DNA of 64,000 nt from Chondrinema litorale (GCF_026250525.1 NZ_CP111043.1:3671001-3735000), one strand, 5' to 3'. Shown: positions 26,860 through 35,925, counted from the stretch's first letter. A program made the numbers and translations. The notes: generated by a model from the sequence alone, not told the origin.

Positions 26860-27577
26860 TTTAATATCTCTGAGTTTTTGCAATGTATTTTTATTTATCT
26901 GATTCGGCTTTATTTAAATTGAAATAAAAAAATGGATATATAAATTAATTCATTTTTTCAATTCGAAATAAATATACAAGATGCATTTATGGCAGACAAA
27001 TACTTCTATCAATCAATTACAATTTTGAATTGTTTTTAAGGAAATACTGAAGAAGATGTGTTTATTAATAATAAAAAGTGATTTGATAAACTGATCGAAT
27101 TATTCGAATTGTTATATTTTAATATTTAGTGATTAATAGTAGCAGAGTTTAGATATGTGTAAGTAAATGCAGAGGTTTTAAGATGAAGTCGGATGTTTTT
27201 TTACAAAAAATGGCATATGGCAAAAAAAACTTACATCACTTTTAAATTTTGTATTCCTAAAATAGATTGTGAACAATATTTAATGCTAAATGTAATTACT
27301 AGTTTACTAATATATATAACCTTGCTGTAAATTGCCTATGAGCTTTGTTATTTAGGTAAAATCAGGGATTATAGGGTATGGATATGTAGTTTTAAAAATC
27401 AAAAAGTAAATAACATTTATTTACATTAAAAAGCTAAAAAACAAAAAATGTGTTTCCTCTTTTTTTAGATTCATTACTCTTGAAAGTTTTGTGCTAAAAT
27501 CCGAAAGTTTAATTCAGATAGTATCCTGATATTTGTTTTATACAAATAATTCAAATGAACTAAACAAATATACGAAT
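26860..27577. other. Long gene-free region between ppk1 and a small membrane protein gene
   Basis: About 700 bp, very AT-rich, with no coding frame that looks real on either strand. It contains a short CGAAT-T-ATTCG palindrome (27096-27106) and a TGGCA direct repeat near 27211-27221. It must contain the ppk1 promoter and that of the small gene at 27578, but no consensus -7 box was found. A non-coding RNA is possible but unsupported. Confidence 0.4.
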
Positions 27578-27769
27578 ATGAACTCTTTACTTTTCATCAT
27601 TAGCCTTCTTGTTGGATCTTTCACATTTTCAACTCTTCTATATATCTATTTCGCTTATACTTCACAACCAGACCCTGAAGAAGAATTAATTTTCCAAAGT
27701 TTTAAAAACGAAAGTTTAACTGCATCACATTTATCAGTAGAAAGCAGCATGGAAGAAAAAGTTGCTTGA
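27578..27769 (+). CDS. Small membrane protein of unknown function
   Basis: A 63-residue protein with one N-terminal membrane helix (MNSLLFIISLLVGSFTFSTL) and an acidic, Ser-rich tail. The ATG at 27578 is preferred over an upstream TTG at 27533, because the added residues are polar and would precede the helix awkwardly. It is followed by a good terminator, supporting expression as a single-gene unit. No family was recognised. Confidence 0.55.
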   Translation: MNSLLFIISLLVGSFTFSTLLYIYFAYTSQPDPEEELIFQSFKNESLTASHLSVESSMEEKVA

Positions 27770-27803
27770 ACCTTTCTAGATACCAATAAACAACTCCAAT
27801 TTT

Positions 27804-27841
27804 AAGAATAGTTGAATTTCGGTTTCGCTATTCTTTTTTTT
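27804..27841 (+). terminator. Terminator after the small membrane protein gene
   Basis: AAGAATAG (27804-27811) pairs with CTATTCTT (27828-27835), with a smaller inner GAA/TTC pairing, and is followed by an unbroken T run. It lies 34 nt after the stop codon. Confidence 0.75.
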
Positions 27842-27861
27842 TGCCTAAAATTTAATATTAG

Positions 27862-28356
27862 CTATTCTTTTAAGAGGCTTACTTCATCTCCAATATTGAT
27901 CTTGCCATTTTCTATAACCTTAGCTGTTATTCCTCCATGTCCTCTCATAGCATTGTAACCTCCATCTCCTAAAGCTTCTTCCATTCTTGAGCATGGGTGG
28001 CAATAGCCAGTCATTTCTAATACAGCAGTTCCTATTTTAAATTTTTTGTCCTTTAATGCTAAAAGATTAATTCCTTTTACAACTATATTTCTTCTTAATG
28101 TAGATGGATGTAAAGCTGAAAGATTCAGAATAGACTGAATAACAGGTAAGTGTTCTTGTTGAATAAGAGTAATTGCTCTGTTTCCAGAACTTTTTTTATA
28201 TCTATCACCCACTAGACCATATTCGTCGACAGTAACTTCTTGCAATTCGTTTATTTTCTCTCTGGTTGCTGGTCTTACACCAATCCAAGTTACATTTCCG
28301 ATTTGAGGAATGTGTTCCATAAGCATTTTCAGGTTATTAAATTTGGTGTTGATCAT
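27862..28356 (-). CDS. MOSC domain protein
   Basis: A 164-residue protein with MOSC features: IGVRPATREKINELQEVTVDEYGLVGDRY at the start, then NRAITLIQQEHL, and a Cys in TGYCHPCSRMEEALG followed by a GHGGITAKVIENG segment. MOSC domains handle sulfur carried on a conserved Cys and often act with molybdenum cofactor enzymes, or as stand-alone YiiM-like proteins in resistance to N-hydroxylated compounds. The ATG at 28356 is used; a TTG at 28371 would overlap the upstream gene. It lies 1 nt after that gene's TGA stop, suggesting translational coupling. Confidence 0.85.
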   Translation of the reverse strand: MINTKFNNLKMLMEHIPQIGNVTWIGVRPATREKINELQEVTVDEYGLVGDRYKKSSGNRAITLIQQEHLPVIQSILNLSALHPSTLRRNIVVKGINLLALKDKKFKIGTAVLEMTGYCHPCSRMEEALGDGGYNAMRGHGGITAKVIENGKINIGDEVSLLKE

Positions 28357-28357
28357 A

Positions 28358-28888
28358 TCAGCTTTTAGCAAAAAGAACTTTCAATGCTCCCCAAAGAGCT
28401 CGCTTAGCATTTACATCATTTTTCAAAACAGTTAAGTCGTCTGCAAGAAGAATTGTTTTTCCTTCAATATTTAATGATTGATATAAGTCTTTGCTCGAAG
28501 GTATTTTGGTGGGCTCCCATATATCTCCAAAATGGATCAAAGTGGAATATCCGATGAGTGTATTGAGATCGAAGTTTTGGAGTGTTTTATTTTCCTCAGA
28601 ATTTATAATGGCTATTTCATTTAATGATAGTGAAACGGCTTCACATATCTTAATAAGCAAATTAAATTCTTCAGACTTTAAAAAATCACCATTGCTGTGT
28701 TTAACTATAATTGCTACACCATATTTATTCTGTCCATAAAATTTAAGCTCAGGTTGCTCAATAGGAGGAGGGGTTTGCTCTTCTGGTTTTTCTACTGGTG
28801 TAGGAGCCTCAAAATTATCGTTCTTAACAACATAGATTGGTGTATCTATAAAAAGCGATATAAAAGATTGATCTTCTGAAGTATTCAT
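28358..28888 (-). CDS. Unknown protein, possibly related to DNA polymerase III psi-like subunits
   Basis: A 176-residue protein with a Pro/Glu-rich linker (TPVEKPEEQTPPPIEQPE, about residues 29-46) between a short N-terminal peptide and an alpha/beta domain. The last segment, LLADDLTVLKNDVNAKRALWGALKVLF, faintly resembles the C-terminus of HolD-like psi subunits, with an N-terminal peptide that could bind a partner; this is a weak guess. The start codon lies only about 4 nt downstream of a terminator hairpin, and the stop is 1 nt before the MOSC gene, so the two genes probably form a unit. Confidence 0.6.
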   Translation of the reverse strand: MNTSEDQSFISLFIDTPIYVVKNDNFEAPTPVEKPEEQTPPPIEQPELKFYGQNKYGVAIIVKHSNGDFLKSEEFNLLIKICEAVSLSLNEIAIINSEENKTLQNFDLNTLIGYSTLIHFGDIWEPTKIPSSKDLYQSLNIEGKTILLADDLTVLKNDVNAKRALWGALKVLFAKS

Positions 28889-28892
28889 AAAT

Positions 28893-28920
28893 AAAAAAGC
28901 CTCATCAAAATAATGAGGCT
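28893..28920 (-). terminator. Terminator after the A-type Fe-S carrier gene
   Basis: On the - strand AGCCTCAT pairs with ATGAGGCT (28913-28920 with 28898-28905) around a 7-nt loop and is followed by six T. It lies between the Fe-S carrier gene and the 176-residue gene, whose ATG comes almost directly after the T run. Confidence 0.8.
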
Positions 28921-28942
28921 GAAATTAGTTAAAATATTTTAT

Positions 28943-29269
28943 TTAAACAGCAAAGCTCTCACCACAGCCACAAGTTCTAGTAGCATTAGGATTTATAAAT
29001 TGGAATCCTTTTCCATTTAATCCATCAGTGAAATCTAATGTGGTGCCTAATAGATAAAGCAAGCTCTTTTTGTCAACTAAGATTTTCACTCCTTTATCTT
29101 CAAAAACTTCGTCACTTTCTTTACTTGTATTGTCAAAGTCAAGATCGTACATAAGACCCGAACAACCTCCACCTTTTACGAGAACTCTTAAATTATAATC
29201 TTCTCCGTGGCCTTTTTCTTCCTTAAGGTCTTTTAATTTCTTTTTAGCAGTATCGGTTATATGTATCAT
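28943..29269 (-). CDS. A-type iron-sulfur carrier protein (IscA/ErpA/SufA-like)
   Basis: A 108-residue HesB/IscA-family protein. The three conserved Cys ligands are present: Cys36 in GGGCSGL, and Cys100 and Cys102 in RTCGCGESF. These proteins accept Fe-S clusters from scaffold proteins and pass them to apo-targets in the cytoplasm. Length is typical. A consensus -7 box lies 17 nt upstream and a terminator follows, so it appears to be a single-gene unit. Which A-type subclass it belongs to cannot be decided from sequence alone. Confidence 0.93.
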   Translation of the reverse strand: MIHITDTAKKKLKDLKEEKGHGEDYNLRVLVKGGGCSGLMYDLDFDNTSKESDEVFEDKGVKILVDKKSLLYLLGTTLDFTDGLNGKGFQFINPNATRTCGCGESFAV

Positions 29270-29285
29270 ATCAATTAATTTATAT

Positions 29286-29294
29286 GCAAAAATA
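29286..29294 (-). promoter_or_regulatory. -7 promoter element of the Fe-S carrier gene
   Basis: On the - strand this reads TATTTTTGC, an exact TAnnTTTGY match, 17 nt upstream of the ATG. The implied 5' leader is only about 10 nt. Confidence 0.45.
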
Positions 29295-29346
29295 ATAATG
29301 TTATTCTAATCTGGGTACCAGAAAAGGCAATTATTCAAACAAGATT

Positions 29347-29751
29347 TTATGTAACTGGGTTCATAACTATACTATAAACCGAGATGCTGTTGATATCTCT
29401 ATTATAATATAACTTATCCAGCGCATCATACATGTTTTTAGCCCTAAAATAAGAAGTATGCAAATCTTTATCTCCAATAATTCGCCATTGAATGGTATAT
29501 GAGCTTTCTTCTTCTTTATATTTTTTAACATATTCAAGCATTTTATTTAATGCTTCAATTTTGTCGAGCCCAATTACAGAATGAAATAAGAAAGACTGAT
29601 TGTGTCTGGGATTAACCGTAATTAAGTTAAGTTTTATATTGTTTTCAGTATTAGTGAAATCGAAAATCAGGTTTCCTTCCATGCCTAAATGTTTTTCAAT
29701 TGCAGTTTGTATTCTGGCAATTTCGACATGGAAGTCTGTTGATGTATTCAT
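29347..29751 (-). CDS. Conserved-looking unknown protein
   Basis: A 134-residue soluble alpha/beta protein with no signal peptide. Visible features are an amphipathic N-terminal helix, an Asn/Thr-rich strand region (FDFTNTENNIKLNLITVNPRHNQ) and a helix-rich C-terminal half with Lys/Glu-rich sequence. I recognise no family. It is 77 nt upstream of the Fe-S carrier gene and 112 nt from the oxoprolinase stop codon, on the same strand as both. Confidence 0.6.
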   Translation of the reverse strand: MNTSTDFHVEIARIQTAIEKHLGMEGNLIFDFTNTENNIKLNLITVNPRHNQSFLFHSVIGLDKIEALNKMLEYVKKYKEEESSYTIQWRIIGDKDLHTSYFRAKNMYDALDKLYYNRDINSISVYSIVMNPVT

Positions 29752-29863
29752 AATAGAAGATTAAATGATATTTTAAAGCTTACTATGGCAAGCTATATGA
29801 AAACTATTATGAATATAATGTAAATTAGATATTAATAATATTTTTCACTGGATAAAATACCCT

Positions 29864-32800
29864 TTACTTGCCATAGCCTCCACCACCCGGAGTAAATATC
29901 TTAATAGCATCTCCAGGATTTAAGTTCACTGTTACAATGTTTGGAAGTGCTTCTTCGGTGCCATTGGCTGCTCTTAAAATCTGCATGCCAACAGAGCCTG
30001 CTTCACCACCAGCCAAACCATAAGGCTTTTCTACTCTGTGTTGTGTAAGTAAGGTGAGCTCAACCGGAGTAAGAAATGAAATTTGTCTTTCGATTCCATC
30101 TCCACCTGTGTATTTACCTTTTCCCCCTGATCCTGTTCTAATAGCGAATTTATCTAACCTTACTGGATAGCGGAGTTCAAGAATCTCTGGATCGGTAATT
30201 CTTGTATTCGTCATGTGTTGATGCGTTGCTGATGCACCATTAAAGCCATCGCCGGCACCTACACCTCCACAAATGGTTTCGTAATAGCCAAAGCTTTCAT
30301 TACCAAACAGTAGGTTATTCATAGTTCCTTGGCTACAAGCCGCTAGTTTTAAAGCTTTAAGCAAGGTATCAGTAAGGCGTTGGCTTGTTTCTGTGTTTCC
30401 TCCAGCAACAGCAGGGCAACTCTCAGCATCGCTATGGAAGTCTGGATTAAGGAAACAAACTGGTAAAATTAATTTCACCTTTTCCATTAATCCTTCGTTG
30501 AGCGGTACTTCTTCATTGAGCCATAACCTCAACACATATAAAATCACACTTCTTGTGATGGCTTCAGTTGCATTTAAGTTTCCAGAGTGGAATTGAGCAG
30601 TTCCTGTAAAATCTATTTGTAGTTGGTTGTTTTCTTTGGTGATTTTAACCTTAATGATTGTTTGATCATCTAGTTTTTCTTCGGCAGAAAACTCTTGATT
30701 TTGCAATGAATCAAGTTTCTGCTCAACCAATGAAACAGCATATTGACTGAGCTTTTTCATATAAGCTGCCACTGTTTCAGAACCGAATGTTTTCAACAGG
30801 TATTCAAAACTGATTTTACCTGCATTGATAGATGCCAATGAGGCATTTAAATCTGCTATATTTTCTTGAACCGATCTACTTGGATAAGGGCTTTCAGTAA
30901 ATAGCTGTTCAATTTCTTTCCACTTAGCTTTACCGTTTTTTACTAAATAGGTAGGGGAGATCACCACACCTTCTTCTGCTAGGTTTTTAGCTTTTACAGG
31001 GAAAGAGCCCGGAGATATTCCACCAATTTCTGCATGATGGGCTCTATTTGCAACATATCCTGAAATGTTGCCAGCATTATCAAAAATAGCAGCAATTAAA
31101 GTAATATCTGGCAAGTGAGAACCGCCATAAGCCGGATGGTTTGTGATTACTACATCTCCTTGTTCAAAATCAATAGCAGCAATGGTTTTTCTAACGCAAA
31201 GCCCCATACTGCCCAAATGAACAGGAATATGTGGTGCATTTACGACTAAGTAACCATCTTTGTCTAGCAATGCACAAGAAAAATCTAACCTTTCTTTAAT
31301 ATTTACAGACAATGCAGTTCTTTGAAGCAAAGCGCCCATTTCTTCTGCAATAGCAGTAAATCTATTAGTAAATAGTTCAAGTTGAACAGCTTCTGGCTTC
31401 GACTTTTCTTTTTTAGCTTCTTTTGATTCTTCTTTAATACTTTGTTTAAGTAGCGCAGTATTGTTTTGATCTATGGTTAATTCCCAATTAGACTCTATAA
31501 TAACAGTGCTATTTTTACTAATTAAGAGTGCCGGTTCTTTAATAGAAGCACCTGCTTTTAATTCTTCCCAGATAAATACCGGAATTTCTTTCCATGCTCC
31601 GCCAATAAAAGTTTTAATGGTATGAGATTTTTCAGGAGTATGGATTTCTTCAACCGCTTCTAGTTTTTCTTCTTCTTTTTTCTTTGTAGAAGCAATTACC
31701 TTTACAGATTCAATTTCAATTTCCCTATCTTCTGGAAGATATCCGTAGAGTTTTTTATATCTGTTATAGTATTCTTCTTTAATATTTACACCTGTTATTA
31801 TAGGGATTTCTATAGCATAGTTTTGTCCCTTGTATCTAAGATAGATGTATTGTTCTCTAATTTCTATTTCATCATCCAAGTAGCCTTCACTCCTCAACTG
31901 ATTAAGTGCATCTTCTGATAATTTATGGAGTATAGAATTTAGATATTCTTCTGTATTATCAAAGCTTTTTAAGACCTGTTCTGTAGCAAATCTTTCTACT
32001 AAAGCTTGTCCCATTCCATAAGCACTCAACAAACCAGCATCATAAGGAATAACGATGCTATCCATATTGAGTAGGTCAGCAATATCACAAGCATGTTGCC
32101 CACCAGCACCACCAAAAGCTAAGAGGCTATATTCAGTAGGATTGTAACCTTTAGAAACAGATATTTTTCTAATAGCATCAGCCATTTTTTCATTGGCGAT
32201 CTGTAAAAAACCTGTTAGTATTTCTTCTTTATTTTGATGATCTTTTACTAGTTCATTAAAAGTGGCCTGAGCTTTTTCTATATTAAGTGGTATTCCAAAG
32301 TTTTTTGGATCAACTCTACCTAATAGTAAATTTACATCTGTGATACTCAACGGGCCATTATTGCCATAACAAGCAGGGCCGGGGAAAGCACCTGCGCTCT
32401 CAGGACCCACACTAAATTTAAAACCATCGTATTGGCAAACAGAACCGCCACCAGCAGCAACTGTATGAATGGCTAGAGAAGGAGCCATCAGTCTGGCACC
32501 GGCTATTTCTGTTTCATATTGGTAATCAAAACCATCATCGTAACGGGCAACATCTGTACTTGTGCCACCCATATCCAGTGTGATGATCTTTTTGATATTG
32601 CTTTTTTCAGCAATTGCGGCTGCACCCACTACACCACCAGCAGGGCCACTCAGTAAACTATCTTTTGGTTTAAAGAATCCTGAACCTGTTAAACCTCCTG
32701 CACTGGTCATTATCTTTAGTGATGCATCAGGAATTTTACTAATGATGTTAGAAACGTAATTATCAATTACAGGAGCTAGATACGCATTTATAAGGGCAGT

Positions 32801-33622
32801 ACCTGTTCTAGAGAGAAAATTGATACTTGGTTCTAACTCAGCAGAAGCTGAAATATATTTTATGCCAAAGGCTTTGAGGTATTTTTTTAATTTTTGCTCA
32901 TGCGTATTATTTAAATAGCTATGCATGAGTGAGATCGCAACTGTATTTATACCTTCTTTTTTTAAAGCATTAATTACTGGTGCTATCTCATCTTGAGAAA
33001 GAGGATTTAATACTTGTCCGGATGCATTAATACGTTCGTCTATGCTGATTACCCTTTCATGCAAAACCGGAGTTTTCTGAATATTTAATGCAAAAATGTC
33101 AGGGCGGGTTTGGTCTCCAATTTCCATTAGGTCTTCGAAACCCTTAGTAATTAACAAAGCTGTTGGAGCTCCTTTTCTTTCGAGTAAGGCATTTGTTCCT
33201 CTAGTAGAACCAACACGCATTGCAACAAGTGGAAGCGTTTCTTCTAGTGCAGTTTCTGTAACCATTCTAGCCGCCATCACAGGAGCTTCTTCATTAGCTG
33301 TTATACTAAAAAGAGTTTCTTCTAGTGCAGTTTCCTCTATGGCTTCTTTTAATTGAATGGTTTGCTTTGCCAAATCAACTTTAACTATCGTATAAGTTTG
33401 ATCTACACCGGCAAAAGAAAGTTGGTAACCTTTAAAAATGTCCTTTTCAACATCCCAGCGAAGGCTGGCTTGAAACACATTATCTGAAAGCTGCTTTTCA
33501 AACCTACCTTTTAGTGAACTGTTACTTAATAGTTTAACTCTTTTTACCTGATTGGAAGGAGTAAGGGCAATACAATCTGTAAAAGTACCACCTGTATCTG
33601 CCCATATTTTCCAAATCCCCAT
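29864..33622 (-). CDS. 5-oxoprolinase (ATP-hydrolysing), fused HyuA-HyuB
   Basis: A 1252-residue fusion of the hydantoinase A half (WKIWADTGGTFTDCIAL; GSTRGTNALLERKG; ITLDMGGTSTDVARYD) and hydantoinase B half (from about residue 740: PVQLELFTNRFTAIAEEMGALLQRTA; VNAPHIPVHLGSMG), ending with a GDAIKIFTPGGGGYG motif. This size and order match eukaryotic-type OPLAH, which opens 5-oxoproline to glutamate with ATP. The ATP-site DxGGT motifs are intact. It starts 14 nt after the sulfhydrylase gene, a likely operon linking sulfur amino-acid and pyroglutamate metabolism. A bacterial N-methylhydantoinase activity is an alternative. Confidence 0.87.
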   Translation of the reverse strand: MGIWKIWADTGGTFTDCIALTPSNQVKRVKLLSNSSLKGRFEKQLSDNVFQASLRWDVEKDIFKGYQLSFAGVDQTYTIVKVDLAKQTIQLKEAIEETALEETLFSITANEEAPVMAARMVTETALEETLPLVAMRVGSTRGTNALLERKGAPTALLITKGFEDLMEIGDQTRPDIFALNIQKTPVLHERVISIDERINASGQVLNPLSQDEIAPVINALKKEGINTVAISLMHSYLNNTHEQKLKKYLKAFGIKYISASAELEPSINFLSRTGTALINAYLAPVIDNYVSNIISKIPDASLKIMTSAGGLTGSGFFKPKDSLLSGPAGGVVGAAAIAEKSNIKKIITLDMGGTSTDVARYDDGFDYQYETEIAGARLMAPSLAIHTVAAGGGSVCQYDGFKFSVGPESAGAFPGPACYGNNGPLSITDVNLLLGRVDPKNFGIPLNIEKAQATFNELVKDHQNKEEILTGFLQIANEKMADAIRKISVSKGYNPTEYSLLAFGGAGGQHACDIADLLNMDSIVIPYDAGLLSAYGMGQALVERFATEQVLKSFDNTEEYLNSILHKLSEDALNQLRSEGYLDDEIEIREQYIYLRYKGQNYAIEIPIITGVNIKEEYYNRYKKLYGYLPEDREIEIESVKVIASTKKKEEEKLEAVEEIHTPEKSHTIKTFIGGAWKEIPVFIWEELKAGASIKEPALLISKNSTVIIESNWELTIDQNNTALLKQSIKEESKEAKKEKSKPEAVQLELFTNRFTAIAEEMGALLQRTALSVNIKERLDFSCALLDKDGYLVVNAPHIPVHLGSMGLCVRKTIAAIDFEQGDVVITNHPAYGGSHLPDITLIAAIFDNAGNISGYVANRAHHAEIGGISPGSFPVKAKNLAEEGVVISPTYLVKNGKAKWKEIEQLFTESPYPSRSVQENIADLNASLASINAGKISFEYLLKTFGSETVAAYMKKLSQYAVSLVEQKLDSLQNQEFSAEEKLDDQTIIKVKITKENNQLQIDFTGTAQFHSGNLNATEAITRSVILYVLRLWLNEEVPLNEGLMEKVKLILPVCFLNPDFHSDAESCPAVAGGNTETSQRLTDTLLKALKLAACSQGTMNNLLFGNESFGYYETICGGVGAGDGFNGASATHQHMTNTRITDPEILELRYPVRLDKFAIRTGSGGKGKYTGGDGIERQISFLTPVELTLLTQHRVEKPYGLAGGEAGSVGMQILRAANGTEEALPNIVTVNLNPGDAIKIFTPGGGGYGK

Positions 33623-33636
33623 TTTTATCTGATATT

Positions 33637-34815
33637 TTATGCTGAAACTTCAATTGCTCTAAAGATATCTTTTTTAATATCTTCAATATGTTCTAATCCG
33701 GCAGAAACTCTAATGAGACCATTGCTTATGCCAACTGCAAGTCTTTCTTCTTCTAACAATTTAGAATGTGTAGTAGATGCAGGGTGTGTAGCAATACTTC
33801 TTGAGTCTCCTAAGTTGGCAGATAAAGAAACCATTTGTAAGGCATCTAAAAATTTTCTACCTCTTTCTACTCCACCTTTTAGTTCGAATGTTACTAATCC
33901 ACCACCTTTTTTCATTTGTTTTTTAGCCAACTCATATTGAGGGTGAGAAGCTAAATGTGGGTATTTAACCCAAGCCACATCGTCGATTTTTTCAAGTTCA
34001 GTGGCTAATTCCATTGCATTATCACAGTGTCTATCCATACGAACAGCCATTGTTTCAAGACTTTTAGAAAGTATCCATCCGTGGAAAGGAGACATAGAAG
34101 GGCCTGAATGTCTAGCCAAAAATCTAACTTCTTTAATAAGATCTGTTGTACCCAAAACGGCTCCACCTAAAACTCTACCTTGCCCATCTATAAATTTAGT
34201 GGCTGAGTGAGTGATAATGTGCGCACCAAAATCTGCTGGGTTTTGTATATATGGTGTAGCAAAACAATTATCTACACTAAGTATTATATTGTGTTTTGCA
34301 GCTAATTTCCCTAGAGCTTCTAAATCGGCTAAATCTTGTGCCGGGTTAGATGGTGTTTCTAAGAACATTAGCTTGGTATTTGGTTGAATGGCATTTTCCC
34401 ATTCTTCTAAATTATCTATACTTACATAGGTATGTGATACACCCCATTTAGGCATTAAACTGGTTAATATTTGGTGTGTAGAACCAAATAAAGATCTTGA
34501 TGCTACAATATGATCTCCCTGACCTACAAAAGCGGCTATACTACAAAACATTGCTGCCATACCAGAAGCAGTTGCAATGCCATCTTCTGTATGTTCTAGC
34601 AAGCAAAGTTTTTCTATAAACTCATCGTTGTTTGGGTTCGAATATCTCGAATATATATTGCCTGGTATTTCTTCGGCAAACATGGCTCTTGCTTCTTCAG
34701 CATCCTCAAATACAAAACTTGAAGTAGCGTAAATAGGCACAGAGTGCTCACGGTTATGACTTCTTTCTGCTTGGTGTCGTATTGCTTTGGTCTCGAAATT
34801 TGAATATTCAGGCAT
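33637..34815 (-). CDS. metZ: O-succinylhomoserine sulfhydrylase-like PLP enzyme
   Basis: A 392-residue cystathionine-gamma-synthase-family enzyme. The start (FETKAIRHQAERSHNREHSVPIYATSSF) and GNIYSRYSNPNNDEFIEKL match MetZ proteins; the PLP lysine lies in SATKFIDGQGR, and SVDNCFATP holds the cofactor-binding Asp. MetZ makes homocysteine directly from O-succinylhomoserine and sulfide. The GQGR after the lysine is typical of MetZ rather than MetB, though the two are hard to separate by sequence. An exact -7 box and a palindromic leader lie upstream; the oxoprolinase gene follows. Confidence 0.82.
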   Translation of the reverse strand: MPEYSNFETKAIRHQAERSHNREHSVPIYATSSFVFEDAEEARAMFAEEIPGNIYSRYSNPNNDEFIEKLCLLEHTEDGIATASGMAAMFCSIAAFVGQGDHIVASRSLFGSTHQILTSLMPKWGVSHTYVSIDNLEEWENAIQPNTKLMFLETPSNPAQDLADLEALGKLAAKHNIILSVDNCFATPYIQNPADFGAHIITHSATKFIDGQGRVLGGAVLGTTDLIKEVRFLARHSGPSMSPFHGWILSKSLETMAVRMDRHCDNAMELATELEKIDDVAWVKYPHLASHPQYELAKKQMKKGGGLVTFELKGGVERGRKFLDALQMVSLSANLGDSRSIATHPASTTHSKLLEEERLAVGISNGLIRVSAGLEHIEDIKKDIFRAIEVSA

Positions 34816-34857
34816 ATAAAATGAAATTTTATTATCAATAATTAATTTATGCTGGTT

Positions 34858-34888
34858 TCAGGTTTTGCAATTGCAAATTATGTCCTGA
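34858..34888 (-). promoter_or_regulatory. Nested palindrome in the metZ leader
   Basis: A perfect 14-bp palindrome TTTGCAATTGCAAA (34864-34877) is enclosed by TCAGG (34858-34862) and CCTGA (34884-34888). It lies between the predicted metZ promoter and the start codon at 34815, so it could be an operator or an RNA hairpin. No known regulator motif was matched. Confidence 0.4.
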
Positions 34889-34905
34889 TGTTGTTTAATA
34901 ATTCA

Positions 34906-34914
34906 GCAAAAGTA
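34906..34914 (-). promoter_or_regulatory. -7 promoter element of metZ
   Basis: On the - strand this reads TACTTTTGC, an exact TAnnTTTGY match, about 91 nt upstream of the ATG. No good -33 TTTG was found at the usual spacing. Confidence 0.45.
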
Positions 34915-35319
34915 AAGGCTAATTTTAAGAATTAGTTAAAAACCCTTGCACATTTTTGTAGCAATGGCTTTTTTCATTAATTATAGTTAGAGATTAGACC
35001 AATATTAAATCTTAAACAAATTGGAAGCTTGCAAACAAAAAGCTTCTTTATATCTTTAGATTGAAAAGGGATTGTAATTAAAATAATATAGTGCTTTTAA
35101 ATCTAATTAGAAGCTTTTTTTCGTATCATTCATTAAAATGACTTGGTGAAAATTTAAATAGTTTTTTTTTATTAAAAGAGTTGATTTATTTTCACTCAAA
35201 GTTTTTTTACAATCTTATATGAGTACATTACTCATACCATAAGTGTTTAATTATTAATGAGTTGTAATCTGATATTATAATTCGAGTCGCAAAAGTTATA
35301 AAAGCCAATTATTAAATCA
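34915..35319. other. Divergent intergenic region between metZ and the ECF sigma gene
   Basis: About 400 bp of AT-rich DNA without a gene. It contains an inverted repeat TATGAGTA-CAT-TACTCATA (35218-35236), 84 nt upstream of the sigma factor start, which could be an operator or a hairpin. No riboswitch was recognised. Confidence 0.4.
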
Positions 35320-35925
35320 ATGAATTTAACGGGCCAGCCAGATAGCGATCAGGATATAATGGAAAGCATTGCCAATGACGATGAGCTGGTTTTTAAAAAG
35401 CTTTTTGAAACCTATTACGAAGAGCTCATCCGATTTGCGATTAGACATGTACGTTCTCCTGAAGTTGCAGAAGGGATAGTGCAGGAGGTATTCTTATATC
35501 TGTGGGAAAAAAGAAAAGATATTAATCTTAAAAGTTCTTTGCGCTCGTATCTGTATGCTGCCACCAGATACCAGGCAATTTATTTTTTTAGAGAACAAAA
35601 TAAAACCCCAAAATTAAATGAGATTTCTCAGGGAACAGAAGTAAGCAGTGGTGATGATTCGCAATTACTACTCGAATTTCTCGAAGTAGAAAAAGACCTT
35701 AATAAGGCTGTAGATGCTTTACCTCCAAAGTGCAAAGAGATTTATCAATTAAGTAGAGAAGAAGGCTTATCTTATAAACAGATAGCAGAAAAATTACATA
35801 TTTCAGTTAAAACCGTTGAAAACCAACTTATAATAGCTTTAAAAAGGATTAGGTTGGCTTTAGCTAAGTTTCTAGTGGTTAATCCTATACTAATATTCTT
35901 ATATTTTATATCAAATGTGTTTTAA
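35320..35925 (+). CDS. ECF sigma factor (Bacteroides-expansion type)
   Basis: A 201-residue sigma-70 family regulator. Region 2 begins with DELVFKKLFETYYEELIRFAIRHV and includes AEGIVQEVFLYLWEKR; region 4 contains LPPKCKEIYQLSREEGLSYKQIAEKLHISVKTVENQ, a clear helix-turn-helix. A hydrophobic C-terminal tail is common in this subgroup. Such sigmas normally pair with a FecR anti-sigma encoded downstream, as here (162 nt further on), and usually switch on a SusC/SusD glycan uptake locus. No such locus is next to this pair, so its targets are elsewhere. Confidence 0.9.
   Translation: MNLTGQPDSDQDIMESIANDDELVFKKLFETYYEELIRFAIRHVRSPEVAEGIVQEVFLYLWEKRKDINLKSSLRSYLYAATRYQAIYFFREQNKTPKLNEISQGTEVSSGDDSQLLLEFLEVEKDLNKAVDALPPKCKEIYQLSREEGLSYKQIAEKLHISVKTVENQLIIALKRIRLALAKFLVVNPILIFLYFISNVF

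Noticed and set aside
34815..35319. SAM-type riboswitch upstream of metZ
   Set aside because: The conserved core sequences and pairing pattern of the known SAM riboswitch classes are not visible; only a palindrome is present.
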